From contig OZ022258.1 of assembly GCA_963978905.1 (NCBI GenBank), positions 43,570,591-43,634,590 on the forward strand: DNA of 64,000 bases. Reading direction: 5' to 3'. Shown piece by piece: positions 23,301-34,250 of this stretch (its first letter is position 1; every line of letters starts with the position of its first letter). Both the position numbers and the translations under genes were made by a program. A model generated the notes under the pieces. The model saw only the letters and a program-made list of their open reading frames with translations, made no database searches and was not told the origin of the DNA. The DNA comes from Trichostrongylus colubriformis (Eukaryota > Nematoda > Chromadorea > Rhabditida > Trichostrongylidae).

Positions 23301-26300
23301 AAGAGGCTGCACACTTCAGCTTCCTAATAGCTTTCGTTTCAGGTTTTGATGAGGGATCGCAAATTCAGCACTTTACAAGCGCATCGACTAATGCTCTTTA
23401 GTGGTATTCTTGACTGCGTTCAGTTACTGGGTCATGTTTTCGGAGGTGTTGCTACTATATGGGAGGATATTAATTATGACACACCTTATCTATGTCAAGT
23501 GAGGTGTTTCAGCAGAAAAGTTGGCACTTTGAGGCTCTAATTATCTCTCCTTCAATCTTTTGCACAAGGCAAAGGATCCATACAGCGGGGGATCTATCAA
23601 GCTGTCCAGTGGGTGGTTGACAGCTGAGAAGTGCCTGCCCTGACAAAGTGTACTTGACAACTTTGTCACCTGTCTACAAACTGCCCAAATTTTCCTGGTT
23701 TTCAGTTCATTGGTGGCACAATGAGTGCAGCTTGGGTTGGCCTGTTTCCACTTTCGCTACTGATAGCTGTTCAAAGGTTTCTTATAGTGAGAGGGAAAGT
23801 AAAAGCGGATGAGAAGTTTTCACTCGGAATGAAGGTACGTTGTAAATCATATGAGATCTTTACAGCTTTAACAAACTGCCAAAAAGACTGGTTATCATGC
23901 AAGCATCACCTTCTCCAGAAAGTGGATGGAGGGGCAATTAAAATCAAAAGCAGAGGGGTAAGTAGTGCGACAGTGAAGAAAAACGAAACGAAATGACCAG
24001 TGATGTAAAAAGGAATGAGACGTGTACTGTATCTACTGATCCAAGCATGTATCTCCACGCGCCACATCACGAACTATCGATCGGAACCACGCGAATCTGT
24101 GATATATGGCAGTAAGCAGTTGAATACCGCGCTAGTTTGTGGAAGAAGCTGGCTTATCGTGTGTTTCTTGCAGACCAGGAGGCCTTGTTATGTTATCTAT
24201 TAGGTTGACAGGAAAGTTTCCCGTCACGTGTTTGATCGCACCTTATGCCTTGCATGTATGTTTATGACTTATCGCGGGGTGTGCATGAAGCACGCAAGAG
24301 ACTCTTTCACATCACTACCTCATACTCACCCAGCTTGCATTTGGATTCCAAAATGCCGCCCAAGTTCTAACCCAACAGGATGCACCTGAGGCACTGTCTT
24401 CTTTTGCTTCATCAGTCTGGCTTAAACGCAAAGGAAGCCCAAGCATAGATAGTGGATACATATGGCGCCGAAGCTATCTCTTCCGACACGTGCAAGACCT
24501 GGATGGCCAAGTTCAAGAAAGGAGATTTTTCTCTCTAAGATGCTCCAAGGTCCGGCCGGCCGATGGAGTTAGACTTGAAGTTGCTGCAATCCACCGTGGA
24601 AGAGGATCCGTACGCCACTAACACGGAACTTGCAGCGAGGCTCGGCCATGCCCAATCAACTGTTGAATCTGGGCTGGAAAAGATTGGTAATCGTTTTTGA
24701 TATTTTTGAAGATTCAATGGCGGGCAACTTTCCGGTCAACCCAATAGATCGCATGTTTTTCTGCGAACGGTCAACCTAATAGATCGCATGTTTCTCTGCG
24801 AATCTTGCTGCACATGGTCTCCTTGGTGCTTTTCAAAAATATACTTCGTCTTCCTACACTCATAAATTGACGGCAATGTTGAATTTATGAAAATTGTGTC
24901 ATTCTTTTGTCAGGGTAGGAATCTTTCGTGGAAAACTAGACGGACACACACCTAATCTTGAAGGTTACCTATCAAAGCTCTTTCTAAAAGTAAGCTGATT
25001 CGGCGTAGATCACGGAACAAGGTGCTGTATCTGAATGCACATCTTAGACTAATTTTTACAGGTGGTTATTTTTCTTTGCTTTGCCTACTGCACTGTATTT
25101 TGGATAAGTTTCCTTTGTGTGGGAAAAGTCGTTTACTCTCCAGATAGGTATGTTGATAGCTCTTATTGCTAAGTTCCATTTCTCCTCAAATAAGACCTCA
25201 TGGCAGCTAAGCTAATTACAAAATTCGAAAAGTCTTTGTCGTGTTATATTGATGACAGTGTTAGTATGAAATCTCACCAACTCACATCCGTCATTTTGCT
25301 GAGCTCTAAGTAGCGCAATATGTGTTGCAAGAGCGCCATGTATGGCCGTCGTCAGACTTCGCGGTTTTGCGGCGTCGCACCTTTGCACGCGATACTACGA
25401 CCTTGGTACTGTGCAGTGCCGTAAGTTCGCGTGCGGAACCGCGACACCGCAAAATCGCAGAATCATAAAATCGCAAAGTCTGACAGCGGCCTGTTGTAGC
25501 GCAAGTACTGTATTGCATCAAAGCACCTGCTCGTAATGCAACGGCTTCATTCCCACATAAATCCACGCCAGTGGAGTTTTTTTATGTAAAGGGAAGCAGG
25601 AAGCACCTATCCTGACGCTCCTTTTCCTGACGCTTACGCAAAAATTAGCATTCCTGAAATTAATCGGCTTTTCGTGCAGCATCATATTGAAGACTTCAAT
25701 GTCTCGATTAAGGCGTGTCGCATCCAAATACATGGAAAATTTTCCTGTAAGCGCTGAGTGTAATTGAAGAATGCTTGCCGTTACGTGAAGTGTTCATGTT
25801 CAGTACAATACCGTAGTTGCTCCACAACATGCAGTGCCCCTTCCGAGTCGTTATGATTCTAGAGACCACAGCATCCACATTCTAGAGACCACAGCGATCC
25901 ATGTAAAAGGTGTAGATCATATATGTAGTGCCAAAAGCGGCCACTCCCACTAATATGGTCCTCGAATGGAGCTTGAACCAGTACCGACTCTGTCAGCAGA
26001 GCCTCCTACTAGACTCCTCTGGAGAACGCAGTGATTTGCAAACGGGCTGGTCTTGTAAGTCAGAGTGTACGTAAACCACAGCACATGATACATTGTTCTG
26101 AAAAAAATAGTGTTTTTGTTTCAGTTTTTCGTGGACATATGGCGATGATGGTGGCAGCAAGATACTATCAGATCTTGAATTTATTATTTCTATGTCATGT
26201 ATAGCGATGACCTTCATTGTATACACAGCCATTTCCATATGGCTGTATAAGGTGATTTTGCAGCCAAAATTGATTAAAAGGATTCGTCCAGACAGCGTAG

Positions 26301-29300
26301 ACAAGTAAAGTCTGCGCTGTCTGCACGAGATATATTCAACTTTCGAGCGAAAGTTGTTTACGACTAGTGTTCTTATAGCGCAGGTGCTGAAAAACGCGGT
26401 TTTCTCGTGATTGTCGATCCGAGCAATAGGCAGAATATCCATCCCATCTAACAAGGAAACAAGAACTATGAAACAAGAACCGGATGGATCGATAGGGCTC
26501 CGAAGACTGATTATAACTGTGAAAACCAAAATTGTAAAATGGGATTATGGGAGTTAGGAGGGGTCAAATTCTATCTGTGACATCTCATTGGCAAGGCACT
26601 TTGTCATCAGCACGGCCGTTGCTTAACATGTTGGCGAGACATTACGTCGCAATAATGGGAAGCATGTTTTCTGCCGCGTGGAACAATAGAGAGATGTAGC
26701 ACAGAAAATTCCTTTTATCAACTGATTTGAAACCCACAAATAATTAATTTTGTTCAACATGCATAAGGGTATCTGGGGTGAACATGGTCCGCTTACATAT
26801 TTTCAATGAGTTTTTGTTCATGCTTTGTATCGTCATCCGTTATCATCGCTGTCGCTCAACAAATCTTCAAAACTAGCATTCAGCTCTGTGAATTCGTCGC
26901 AGGTATCCATTGTCAGATAGGAATTTTGTTGCCAATCAAGTCGAGATATTTATACTCGCGAGACGCCGACTCTTTAAATGCCCATCACATGGTTAAGCTT
27001 TTCCCATCACTACCGTGCAGTAATCTCCTATTCAAGCCTTCGAGGAATATCTAAAAATTCCAGCATCACTATTTTATTTTAGCGCTCAAGGTACGCGCGG
27101 AATTCAGCGAGTTTGGAGAATGGTATCAAAAACTGCTTTCTGGGACAATGCGTCCCAATGCTGAGACGCAATTCTCGGCATAGGTGAACGCGCGATATCC
27201 CACGTGGCAGACACGGGAAAAAACGCACTGTCCAATGTGTTAACTAACATCGACCACCATTTCTTACTGGTAGTGTTCCAGATCTGCAAGATTGGAGTCG
27301 TGGGTTTGCACCCCGCCGGTGCAGTTTTTTTGCATTTTGTGTTTCCTTGTCACTAAGTGCTTTTCTTTCGCTTCTAAAAGTTTCCTTGTACTGGTACCTG
27401 TCGCACCCATCATTTACTCGGCCACTTTATTTATAACTACTAACAGTACTCATAAGGAAGGAAACCACTTCGAAGTGGCCACTTGCAATGAGACACATAT
27501 CACTCGATGCGCTCTTCGACGTTGACTTAAAGGCACACCACGCGGTAATCAAATTAGCGGTTTACTTTTTTGGGGCTAGTAGGTCCTTGGATAACTGCTC
27601 AGACTGCATCTTTGTTGCGTCTGCTTAGTGCATCCTCATGATGTTGTGCCTGCGTGAACACAACCGAGCCACGCCCACCCAACCGGATCACACCTGGCCT
27701 CAGACGAACAATTCTCAATGTGGAAGCTGCTTTCATCGTCGAAATGGCTGTTTCATCAAATTATCTTCTCTTATCGCGAGCTACTTGACACCACGCTGGA
27801 AATATGTTCGTCTAGGCTAGGGGTGATTTGGTGGGGCGGGCGTGGCTCGGTTGTGTTCAGGCAGGCACAACATTGTGAGGATTCACCGTGCAGCCGCAAC
27901 AAAGGTGCAGCGTGAGCAGTTATCCAAAGACCTACTAGCCCCAAGAAAGTAAACCACTAATTTGGTTATCGCGTGGTGTGCCTTTAAAAACTGTGTTCAA
28001 TATCTGCCAAACGATTCTCCGAAGGGAGTTATGGTCGTTTACCTGAAAGAAGAATGCTATTACATGGTACGTTCGGAAACCCGTAACGCGCGATCCAGTC
28101 ATTCTGTACAAAACCAGTGTGATTTTCGTATTCAGGGAATCCCAAGGGACAAGTTTTCGGCCAATTTGAGAATATGACTAGATTTTGAAAGAATTCACGG
28201 GCACACAGTGAACAAAGAAGAAGTCTTTGACCGTTGCCGAGGAAATGCTCTTATTTTACGTAGGTACGTTTGGTGCGATGGGCAAGTGTAACGGGTATGT
28301 GTAGGTTATATTGTTCAGGTTGCAGGATTTTTGTCAGAAGAAAAGTCGGAAACTACCCCTTTATCCTTTGGCCACTCTCAATTTCCCGAAGTTGGACCAA
28401 AACTGGAATTGGCTGAAAATTTGCACAGAAGGGCAATTCTCCCCCTGTGCGCAAATATAATAATCTTTTTGCGCAACAACGCAAAATTCGCGTACTACGG
28501 GAATCTCTTCGACCTGGTATCCTTCCATTGTGAGTAATGTTAGTAATTATAAGTAAAGTGGCATAGTAAATGGGATGCGATAGCACCAGTACAAGAAGCT
28601 CTCAGAAAAGAAGGAAAAGCACTTACTGTCAACGAAACACAAAATCCAAAAAACTGCACCGGGGTTAGCAAACGCACGACCCCAATCCTGCAGATTTGTA
28701 ACACTACCAGTGAGTCGCGGTGGTGGACGGCCGTACTGATGGCAAAGTGCCTCGCCAGTGAGATGTCACAGTCAAAATTTGAGCCCTCGTAACTCGCTTC
28801 AGAATTCTATTTTACAGTTTTGGTTTTCGCAGTTGTAATCAGTATTCGGAGCTCTCTCGATCCATCCGGCTCTCCTTTGGAAACTCCATGGGGAATCGAA
28901 GACCTTTCCCTGTAAGATAGCAAGAGTGATAATAATAGCAAGAGTGATAATTTGTACAGGAATGGGTTGTAGATTTATTTATTAGGAGAGCCAGAAGTTC
29001 GAGCCGAATTTCTCCCTAAGGAATCTTTAGTCTTGTGCGCGAGTTTTTACAGCTCGCAGCAGACTCCCGTGTGTAAGCCCTTACAAAGAGCTAACGATTT
29101 ATTCAGAAGCGTATCACTGTCACGAACAACAGATACTCATGGTTCCAATCGATACTCATTGATGCAATGCGCAAGTGAAAACGTCCGAGGAGAATCTACG
29201 AAGAGATACAGATCCCTTTCCCGAATATTTTATCTCTTTACTTCATTTTTGTCGCCTGTCACCAAGCAAGTCTGCCTAAATTTTCGATGAGGTATCGAAA

Positions 29301-31669
29301 TATGACTACCGCCGACTTCACTAATTCCTTATTAGTTGCACTCCTTCTTCTACACTCATTGAGACTCCTAACAAGAGTAACGTCCGGGCTTGTCGGAATG
29401 AAGTGCTAGACATCGTTACGTTTTGACCCCAGCTCCTCAAGTAACGAATTATGTGCTATGATTTGATGTAGTGTTGACATCCCATGATTTCCAGGAAACA
29501 CGTGGCATGGAAAGGGTGCGCCGAAGCGAAATACAACTATTCCTGCACGCCTTTGCGATGTTTCTTATTCTGACCAGTTTGATATCGCTTTGGCATTTCT
29601 ATTATCTAATACTTCCGGACACAGTATGGACAGTGTTTTCGATCAATATTTACTGGATTCTGTACTGTGGTCTGAATCCAATCATATACATAATTTTTTC
29701 AAAGTGCGTAGGAATTTTAGTTTTTACCAGGATATGCACTTTTCGTAAGATAAAAGCCGGTGTATGACATCTAACAGTAGAAAGGCAATAGATGCGATAA
29801 CCTGGATATTTTGTTAGGTAATTGTGTAATAATAGGCCTCACATAAAGTACAGCAATGCAGTAATGCAAAAAGGCTCGAAGCATGCTGATAGCGATACGA
29901 GCCCATTTTGTACTCTACCCCTACGAGATTGAGGAGTCAGACAGGATAAAATGGCAAAACTTTTGAGAAGGAATGATAATTTCACTCATGTTCATGATGT
30001 ATGGACTTTATATGTACCTAAATTACTCACGATACAGCTAACCAAGCATCAAAATCCAAAAGTTCAAATTTTCGTAAGTGAAGTAAGATCGGTGTTCAAA
30101 AAAATGCTTCTGACTAATCACAGATGATGACTGCCGCAAACTACTAGCAAATTGCTCACCGATACTAAAACAATCAATATCATCATAAAAAAATAAAAAC
30201 CAAATTTCAACTTAATTTCAAATGAGATAGCCGCCCTATGAGTTGTTGAGCTATATTGGCATCAGCTTTGACTGCTGGTTATAATTACAGCGCACTTCGC
30301 TCGCTGTCATATTGGATACGCAGAAACGTAAAAATTAGCTTTTCAAACCGAGCTATAGAAAAAAACGAAGAAAAGATCCGTCTTTCCCATCTTTTTTTTG
30401 GAATTTAGGGCAGGTATTGCATATCATGGGATATTTTGTTTTATTTCTTACCAATCTGAAGTTATTTCAAGATTTTCAATTCTTCAAATATCGAATGTAT
30501 TGCAAGCTATCTACTACTATATCAAAAAATGCTTCGCCTGTCTGTCCGTCCCCTCCCCGTCCATCTTTCTGTCTGTAACGAAGTTAGGCATACCATGAAG
30601 AACAACCTGTGGGGATGGGGATAAGTTTGGGGTGCGTAGGGCATGATACAAGAAGTAGAGAGTCAACATGGACCAAACTACGTTCCACGCACGGTGGGCA
30701 TTGCCGGCACTGCAATTTTCCGTTTTCAGACCGAAAATTGTTAATTGAGTTCCAATATGACCCAAATGTGGGGTAATGTAATGTGGTAATAGGTACTGAA
30801 CAAATTCATAGATAAAAGCAATTCCGATCGACACACTGTGCCCATGATGTTACTCGCGCAGTAGTGTGCACTAGCACCAACTGGTAAAAAACATAAGTAA
30901 CAAAATTGTTTTTTTTTCGAAATTTCAGGTCTAATTTTTAGTGAATGACAGATTCAAACAAGAGAAATACAAAAATTGAGTTAAATACTTCCTACATCCT
31001 TATGACATAAGGCATCTGCTGCTTCAAGAAGGGAACCGTGGTCAAAAGAAGGCTATGGGTACGCAGCAATGAAAGGCTTTCCGTGAAGCCATGATGGTTC
31101 GATTTTCCCTCCTTTTCGGGTCCTACTTTCAAGCCGTCACACCACCCGCGGTTGGTTGGTATGGTAGCAGATTTCAATGGCAAGGGGATAGAAGAGGGTG
31201 CTTCTCATTTCTTATGAATGTATGACAACCGGAAATCGCAAATGGATTTCATACCATAAACGAGCGCTCAATTAAGCGGCACCACGAATGAAATATTCGC
31301 CACGATAACAGGCTGCAAACGTAGGTGCTCCATTTCTTGGATTTCTGGTTATTTCGTCTTCCTCTTCCTGGATTGAAGGTTCTTTCAGCAGCATTATTTT
31401 TATCGCCACCGGTCGACCAACTTGTCGCACCCAGTGCCTCGAAATTGATTACCAACAACCGATAAACTTTCATAAGTTCCATAATAACAAAAATAACTTG
31501 AAATTTGAAATATTCGAGACTGACGCCTCATTAGATTTTTGTCGACTCCGGTCATGTTTCCACCTATTTCAGGAGCATCAGGGTTTCATATCTGCGGCAC
31601 ATGGGATTGCTATCGCTGAAAGCTCCAAGAACTACTCCGTTAGTTGTTACGATGACTTCACGCCACTAG
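20368..31669 (+). CDS. Nematode seven-transmembrane chemoreceptor-like GPCR, gene B (paralogue of gene A)
   Basis: Seven exons mirror gene A: 20368-20529, 23343-23498, 23706-23834, 25062-25147, 26125-26251, 29495-29703 and 31573-31669. They total 966 bases, 321 codons plus stop, with the same phases and one codon fewer in exon 1. Exon 3 differs from A at 3 of 43 residues. TM segments, AVQRFLIV after TM3 and GLNPIIYIIF in TM7 are kept. The junction of exons 6 and 7 gives FSKSIRVSYLRHMG, a normal GPCR tail. If exon 6 were read through instead, the ending would be FSKCVGILV. An NLS glycosylation site lies in the N-terminus. Introns 1, 3 and 5 contain transposons, yet all exons stay open, so the gene may still be functional. 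AATAAA follows at 31718. The role is presumed chemosensory; ligand and family rank (Srt-like versus Srx-like) are unknown. Confidence 0.8.
20687..21420 (+). pseudogene. Penelope-like reverse transcriptase, broken
   Basis: The first frame shows CPVLYVLINAHKI, then KIRPIVSSVGSPTDRISWFL. A later frame has ESFDVNSLYTNVSNDLQ (near 20955). Further on come the GLAMG segment (near 21160, followed by a stop) and the catalytic IDDYFLI (near 21260), where the preceding Tyr position is occupied by a stop codon. These are the landmarks of Penelope reverse transcriptases. Several frameshifts and stops show it is inactive. Confidence 0.8.
21511..22720 (+). pseudogene. Penelope-like GIY-YIG endonuclease, interrupted by a MITE
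   Basis: The frame 21511-21996 ends in the typical Cys-rich and GIY-YIG region: CFICPFSKQGDC, VVYPITCLRCKDEYIGEPG and RPLRIRI. A frameshift follows, then HRVRCHENA-like sequence and SREPNIAARHTL, where the TTAA MITE (22113-22635) cuts in. After the MITE the frame resumes with AFWITARSPKINRNEEC, the usual C-terminal motif of this endonuclease. The endonuclease would nick target DNA for Penelope retrotransposition. Confidence 0.8.
22113..22635. repeat. TTAA-flanked MITE nested in the Penelope element
   Basis: The ends read TTAAAGGCATATTCCAGGAT and ATCCTGGAATGTGCCTTTAA, an inverted pair. TTAA marks the target duplication on both sides. The insertion splits the endonuclease frame, so it is younger than the Penelope copy. 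The first 25 bases are close to those of the MITE at 40259. Confidence 0.8.
23061..23113 (+). other. Hammerhead-like motif at the 3' end of the Penelope element
   Basis: CTGAAGA (23070-23076) is followed by one A, a perfect 4-bp stem GGCG/CGCC with loop ACGA (78-89), then GAAAC (23090-23094) and GTC. A flanking GACT/AGTC pair could close stem I. This is the order of the hammerhead core (CUGANGA, stem II, GAAA, cleavage after GUC). The extra A next to stem II and the very short stem III depart from the consensus. Penelope terminal repeats are known to carry minimal hammerheads, so a degraded ribozyme is plausible. Confidence 0.35.
24200..24744 (+). mobile_element. Deleted mariner in intron 3 of gene B
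   Basis: The ends are TTAGGTTGACAGGAAAGTTT and the inverse-type GGGCAACTTTCCGGTCAACCCAA, with TA on both sides (24198-24199, 24745-24746). Copy A has the empty site near 4070 (TTATCTAGAGCGCATG). The plus strand keeps only the N-terminal helix-turn-helix part: HLRHCLLLLHQSGLNAKEAQ, then a stop, TWMAKFKKGDFSL, another stop, and DAPRSGRPMELD. The DDD catalytic domain is missing. A short extra copy of the end plus flank lies just downstream (24765-24800). Confidence 0.88.
25320..25500. repeat. Palindromic MITE in intron 4 of copy B
   Basis: This is the counterpart of 4664-4835. Arms run from GTATGGCCGTCGTCAGACTT to AAGTCTGACAGCGGCC, with inner CGCGG/CCGCG pairs and the direct words AAAATCGCAGAATCATAAAATCGC-like. 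Presence in both copies dates it before the duplication. Confidence 0.6.
26480..28869. mobile_element. 2.4-kb long-TIR foldback element in intron 5 of gene B
   Basis: The left end CCGGATGGATCGATAGGGCT pairs with the right end GCTCTCTCGATCCATCCGG. The arms continue inward: 26480-26625 pairs with about 28725-28869, and 27250-27480 pairs with about 28520-28720. Together they give terminal repeats of several hundred bases, with one arm interrupted by about 600 bases. Copy A lacks the element. It contains a TTAA MITE (27527-27987) and half of a foldback family member (about 28024-28200). No transposase frame was recognised, so it is non-autonomous. A Mutator-like origin is only a guess. Confidence 0.65.
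27527..27987. repeat. TTAA-flanked MITE nested in the foldback element
   Basis: The element begins TTAAAGGCACACCACGCGG and ends in the inverse CGCGTGGTGTGCCTTTAA. Inner arms also pair, for example TTTGGGGCTAGTAGGTC with GACCTACTAGCCCC, and CCGAGCCACGCCCACC with its inverse. It differs inside from the 22113 and 40259 elements but shares TTAAAGGCA termini. Confidence 0.8.
29063..29182 (+). CDS. Conserved reading frame in intron 5 of gene B, possible extra exon
   Basis: This is the counterpart of 6066-6185. It reads TPVCKPLQRAND and SRTTDTHGSNRYSLMQC, 120 bases in phase 0 after a CAG acceptor, with GTCCGA as the possible donor at 29183. The open frame continues to a weaker GTCACC at 29258. Differences from copy A are enriched at third codon positions and the one indel is 6 bases. 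Upstream TTTTTACAG (ending 29052) is a better acceptor sequence but would put the frame in phase 2. Confidence 0.45.
29704..31572 (+). other. Last intron of gene B
   Basis: The intron is bounded by GTGCGT and ATTTCAG and is homologous to the copy A intron in blocks. It holds the AAAAGGCTCG inverted pair (29870-29910), the CTGTCTGTCCGTCCCC block (30535-30570) and one copy of the CACGGTGGGC/TTTTCAGACC unit. No independent gene was seen. Confidence 0.5.
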
Positions 31670-31717
31670 AATATATGAATTTGCTGTCACTCGACACGAA
31701 CATATTTAACATGTACG

Positions 31718-31723
31718 AATAAA
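31718..31723 (+). terminator. Poly(A) signal of gene B
   Basis: AATAAA lies 49 bases after the TAG stop at 31667-31669, a normal nematode distance. The matching position in copy A has no AATAAA. Confidence 0.55.
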
Positions 31724-31971
31724 TTGTTTTTTCGCGGGTAACCTCAACCTGTTTGAACCTATCTTGTGCTGAAATGGTGGGCTATTGCAGCTTTGCAGCC
31801 TCTCGGACCCAGGTTAAGCACCCCCCGCTCAAGCTCCCAAGTGGTTACCTAACAAGAGAATGACTCGAGGTCGAAGCGGCCATTCGGACTGGGATACATA
31901 TGGTTCGACGTATTTTCGGACGCTGATCGCGAACCTGCATTAAAATTTGCAGAAAGATCCTCTTAAAAGGG

Positions 31972-32864
31972 AGGTCCTTCAAGTCATGACGAGCTTTTTC
32001 AAAACGGTTTTTTGCATTTTACAGGGTCTCATACATGGAGCAAAAGACCAGTCTCTAATTCGGCTAAATGGTTATGGGAGGCCCAGAAAATGCTTAAGTT
32101 GTTTAGACAAAAGTTGCTTAGAAAGAAGCAATTTTGACTAATTCGCCGTAATGCTTTCCAGCTGCGGCGTTCAGTATATGCATATCAGAAGACTGTCTTC
32201 AAACATACCCCAAAACCATTGCGAACTGATTCAAAAATGTAGAATCACACATGGTAACTGCTAAACGAAGCAAAGAAAACAGATAGAGGGTGCACAGGGG
32301 GAATGGTGTTGGCACGGTGGAGAGAGTGTCCCCTCGACGTTTTCGCTTTTGCATTGCAAAATGATTGCAATTTTCGTCATTGGTGCAAGTGCACTCATTT
32401 GCAAGATTTCAGTGACCTCATTTGCAAGCTTTCAGTCCGAGTTTGGGTCCAAATCACGATTAGGCTGAAAACTTGTCACTCAGGGTAGTTCGACCCCTTG
32501 AGCATGGATATCACACGTACTTTGCGGGAAAACGCCTAGTTCCCCTGTTGTGAGCGTTGGCAGGTCCAAACCAATCATTCGCTTATTACGCAAAAATTCT
32601 GGAGATAGCGGTTCCGTGGTGGAATAAAAATTGATTTTGCACATATTTTGTTCGTATGATCTTACATGAGCACAAATGGATGAAAATTAGAAAAATGCAA
32701 AAATTCGTCCTCAGTGGGGATCAAACCATCAACTATTTTCTTCCCCCCCCCCAAAAAAAAAACCATTCAGCCAAGTTTGAGACCGGTTTTTTGCTCCATG
32801 GATGTGACCCTATAAAATGCAAAAGACCGTTTTGCAAAAGATCAACCATGACATGATGGACCTT
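31972..32864. mobile_element. Long-TIR DNA transposon family, short copy
   Basis: The left arm, from AGGTCCTTCAAGTCATGACG through GCTTTTTCAAAACGGTTTTT, pairs with the right arm that ends CATGACATGATGGACCTTG. The arms are about 100 bases. The same family occurs at 55283-56613, with matching arms and matching inner blocks (32471-32640 with 56225-56395). No transposase frame was seen. The shorter copy lacks about 430 internal bases. Confidence 0.75.
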
Positions 32865-33270
32865 GTTAGCGGAGTTATACAGGCTTTTCGTAAAAGATAA
32901 TGCTAATATATGGTAGGTTTGAAGCCCGTAGCACGTGAGTCAGACGTTCTCGCGCAAAACCAGTGCGTTTTTCGTGTTTAGAGGCCGAACTATCCCTTGG
33001 GACATGTTTTTAGTCAATCCGAGAATTTGACCAAACTTTGGAAAAATTCTTGGCCTACCGAGAATTTGCTCAAATTTCGCAAAAATTCTTGACCTACTCA
33101 GTAGGCCTCGAACTGGCTAAAAACATGTCCCATTAAGTAGTTCGGCTCTCTGAACACAAAAATCGCACTGGTTTTGCGCGAGAGCGCCTGGCTCGCGTGC
33201 TACGGGCTTTAAACCTACCATGTAACAGCATTTTTTTAATAAAAAGCCTTCATAACTCCACTAAGAGGAT
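32864..33270. repeat. Foldback element beside the long-TIR element
   Basis: The arm starting GGAGTTATACAGGCTTTT (32871) pairs with AAAAAGCCTTCATAACTCC (33238-33260), and the inner GTAGGTTTGAAGCCCGTAGC pairs with GCTACGGGCTTTAAACCTAC. Nearly the entire 400 bases fold back. A half copy is present near 28024-28200. It directly abuts the end of the long-TIR element. Confidence 0.7.
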
Positions 33271-34250
33271 CATTCTGCAAATTTGGAATGCAGGGTCGAT
33301 ATCAGCGTCCGAAAATACGTCGGACCATGTGTATCCCATTTCGAATCCGCTTTGACCTTGGGTCCTTCCCTTGTAGGTCAAAAGGGTGGCCAGCGTGGAT
33401 TCGAGCGGGTATAGCGGTGATGACTCACTGTGGTGATGTAAAATGGTGGCAATCGCATAGTTACCTGAGATCTTACTGCCCCAAGAAGGTATCAAACAAT
33501 GTGCAACATGAGAGTCAATGCACTTATGTTAACGTTATATAAGATCATGAATATCCTTGCGTTAGAAATCAAAGAACACGGAAGCAAGCCGTTGAAAGCA
33601 GTATCACGAGTGGACTCTTGTGCATAGGGGCAAGGTCGAGTGTGGTGGCGTTGGGACATACGGTCGGTAGGACCACTGGGTCACGCAGTGACTTGCACAT
33701 CCCTTAAACTCGTTCTCTATAACTGTTCTCTCTTGAAACAACAACGGAAGAAACTTCAAGGCGGATAGGATTTATATGGACAAACTGTCAGAGTAATTTA
33801 TGTCACAGAGCAAAGGCCATCGGCTTTCACAGAGTCGCAGGCCTAGATCAAACCGTGTGTCCCAACCTACACCCTGGTCGAGTGTGGTGAGAAATTTTCT
33901 TAAGAAACACAACCCCTGCTCTAGAAGGGGGCCTCCATTTGACCCCTCATCCCCCTTCTTCATTTTCCGTTACTTCTGTGATTCCCTACACAGACGCTTC
34001 ACCAAGGAAGTTAAGAGCCTATGGATAATAAACTGAGAAAGCTCGTGGCAATAAAAACGCAAGGGTCTATCACGAAAACCGAACACCCCGAAACGGAAGG
34101 GGTCTCCAGCCATGGGTCCTGTGCTAATCTTCTGATGACGCAGGAGAAGGATAGAAAGTTGTGCAGTTACAAGAGCGTTATCTACCATGCAGTAAAGTTG
34201 AACATTTTTAAATACTTGTAACTTTACTGAAATTCAATCTTTCCAAGTGG

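Larger units (their letters stand above)
17934..34250 (+). repeat. Segmental duplication, copy B (expanded by insertions)
   Basis: This block is colinear with copy A (1150-10321) and in the same orientation. Seven chemoreceptor exons, the intron sequences between them, the intron 4 MITE, and downstream blocks at 33380-33600 and 33890-34245 all match in order. The extra length is explained by insertions: mariner 18883-20131, a Penelope-like element of about 2.6 kb in intron 1, deleted mariner 24200-24744, foldback element 26480-28869, and the long-TIR and foldback elements at 31972-33270. It lacks the tandem unit (1598-1893) and the intron 5 MITE of copy A. Confidence 0.85.

Noticed and set aside
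27292..27525. Open frame with apparent membrane segment
   Set aside because: It falls in the arm of the foldback element and has an inverse counterpart at 28353-28586, so it reflects the repeat.
31498..31722. 74-codon frame covering exon 7 of gene B with an acidic tail
   Set aside because: In copy A the same frame has a stop right after the acceptor, while the phase-2 frame is open to the same TAG in both copies.
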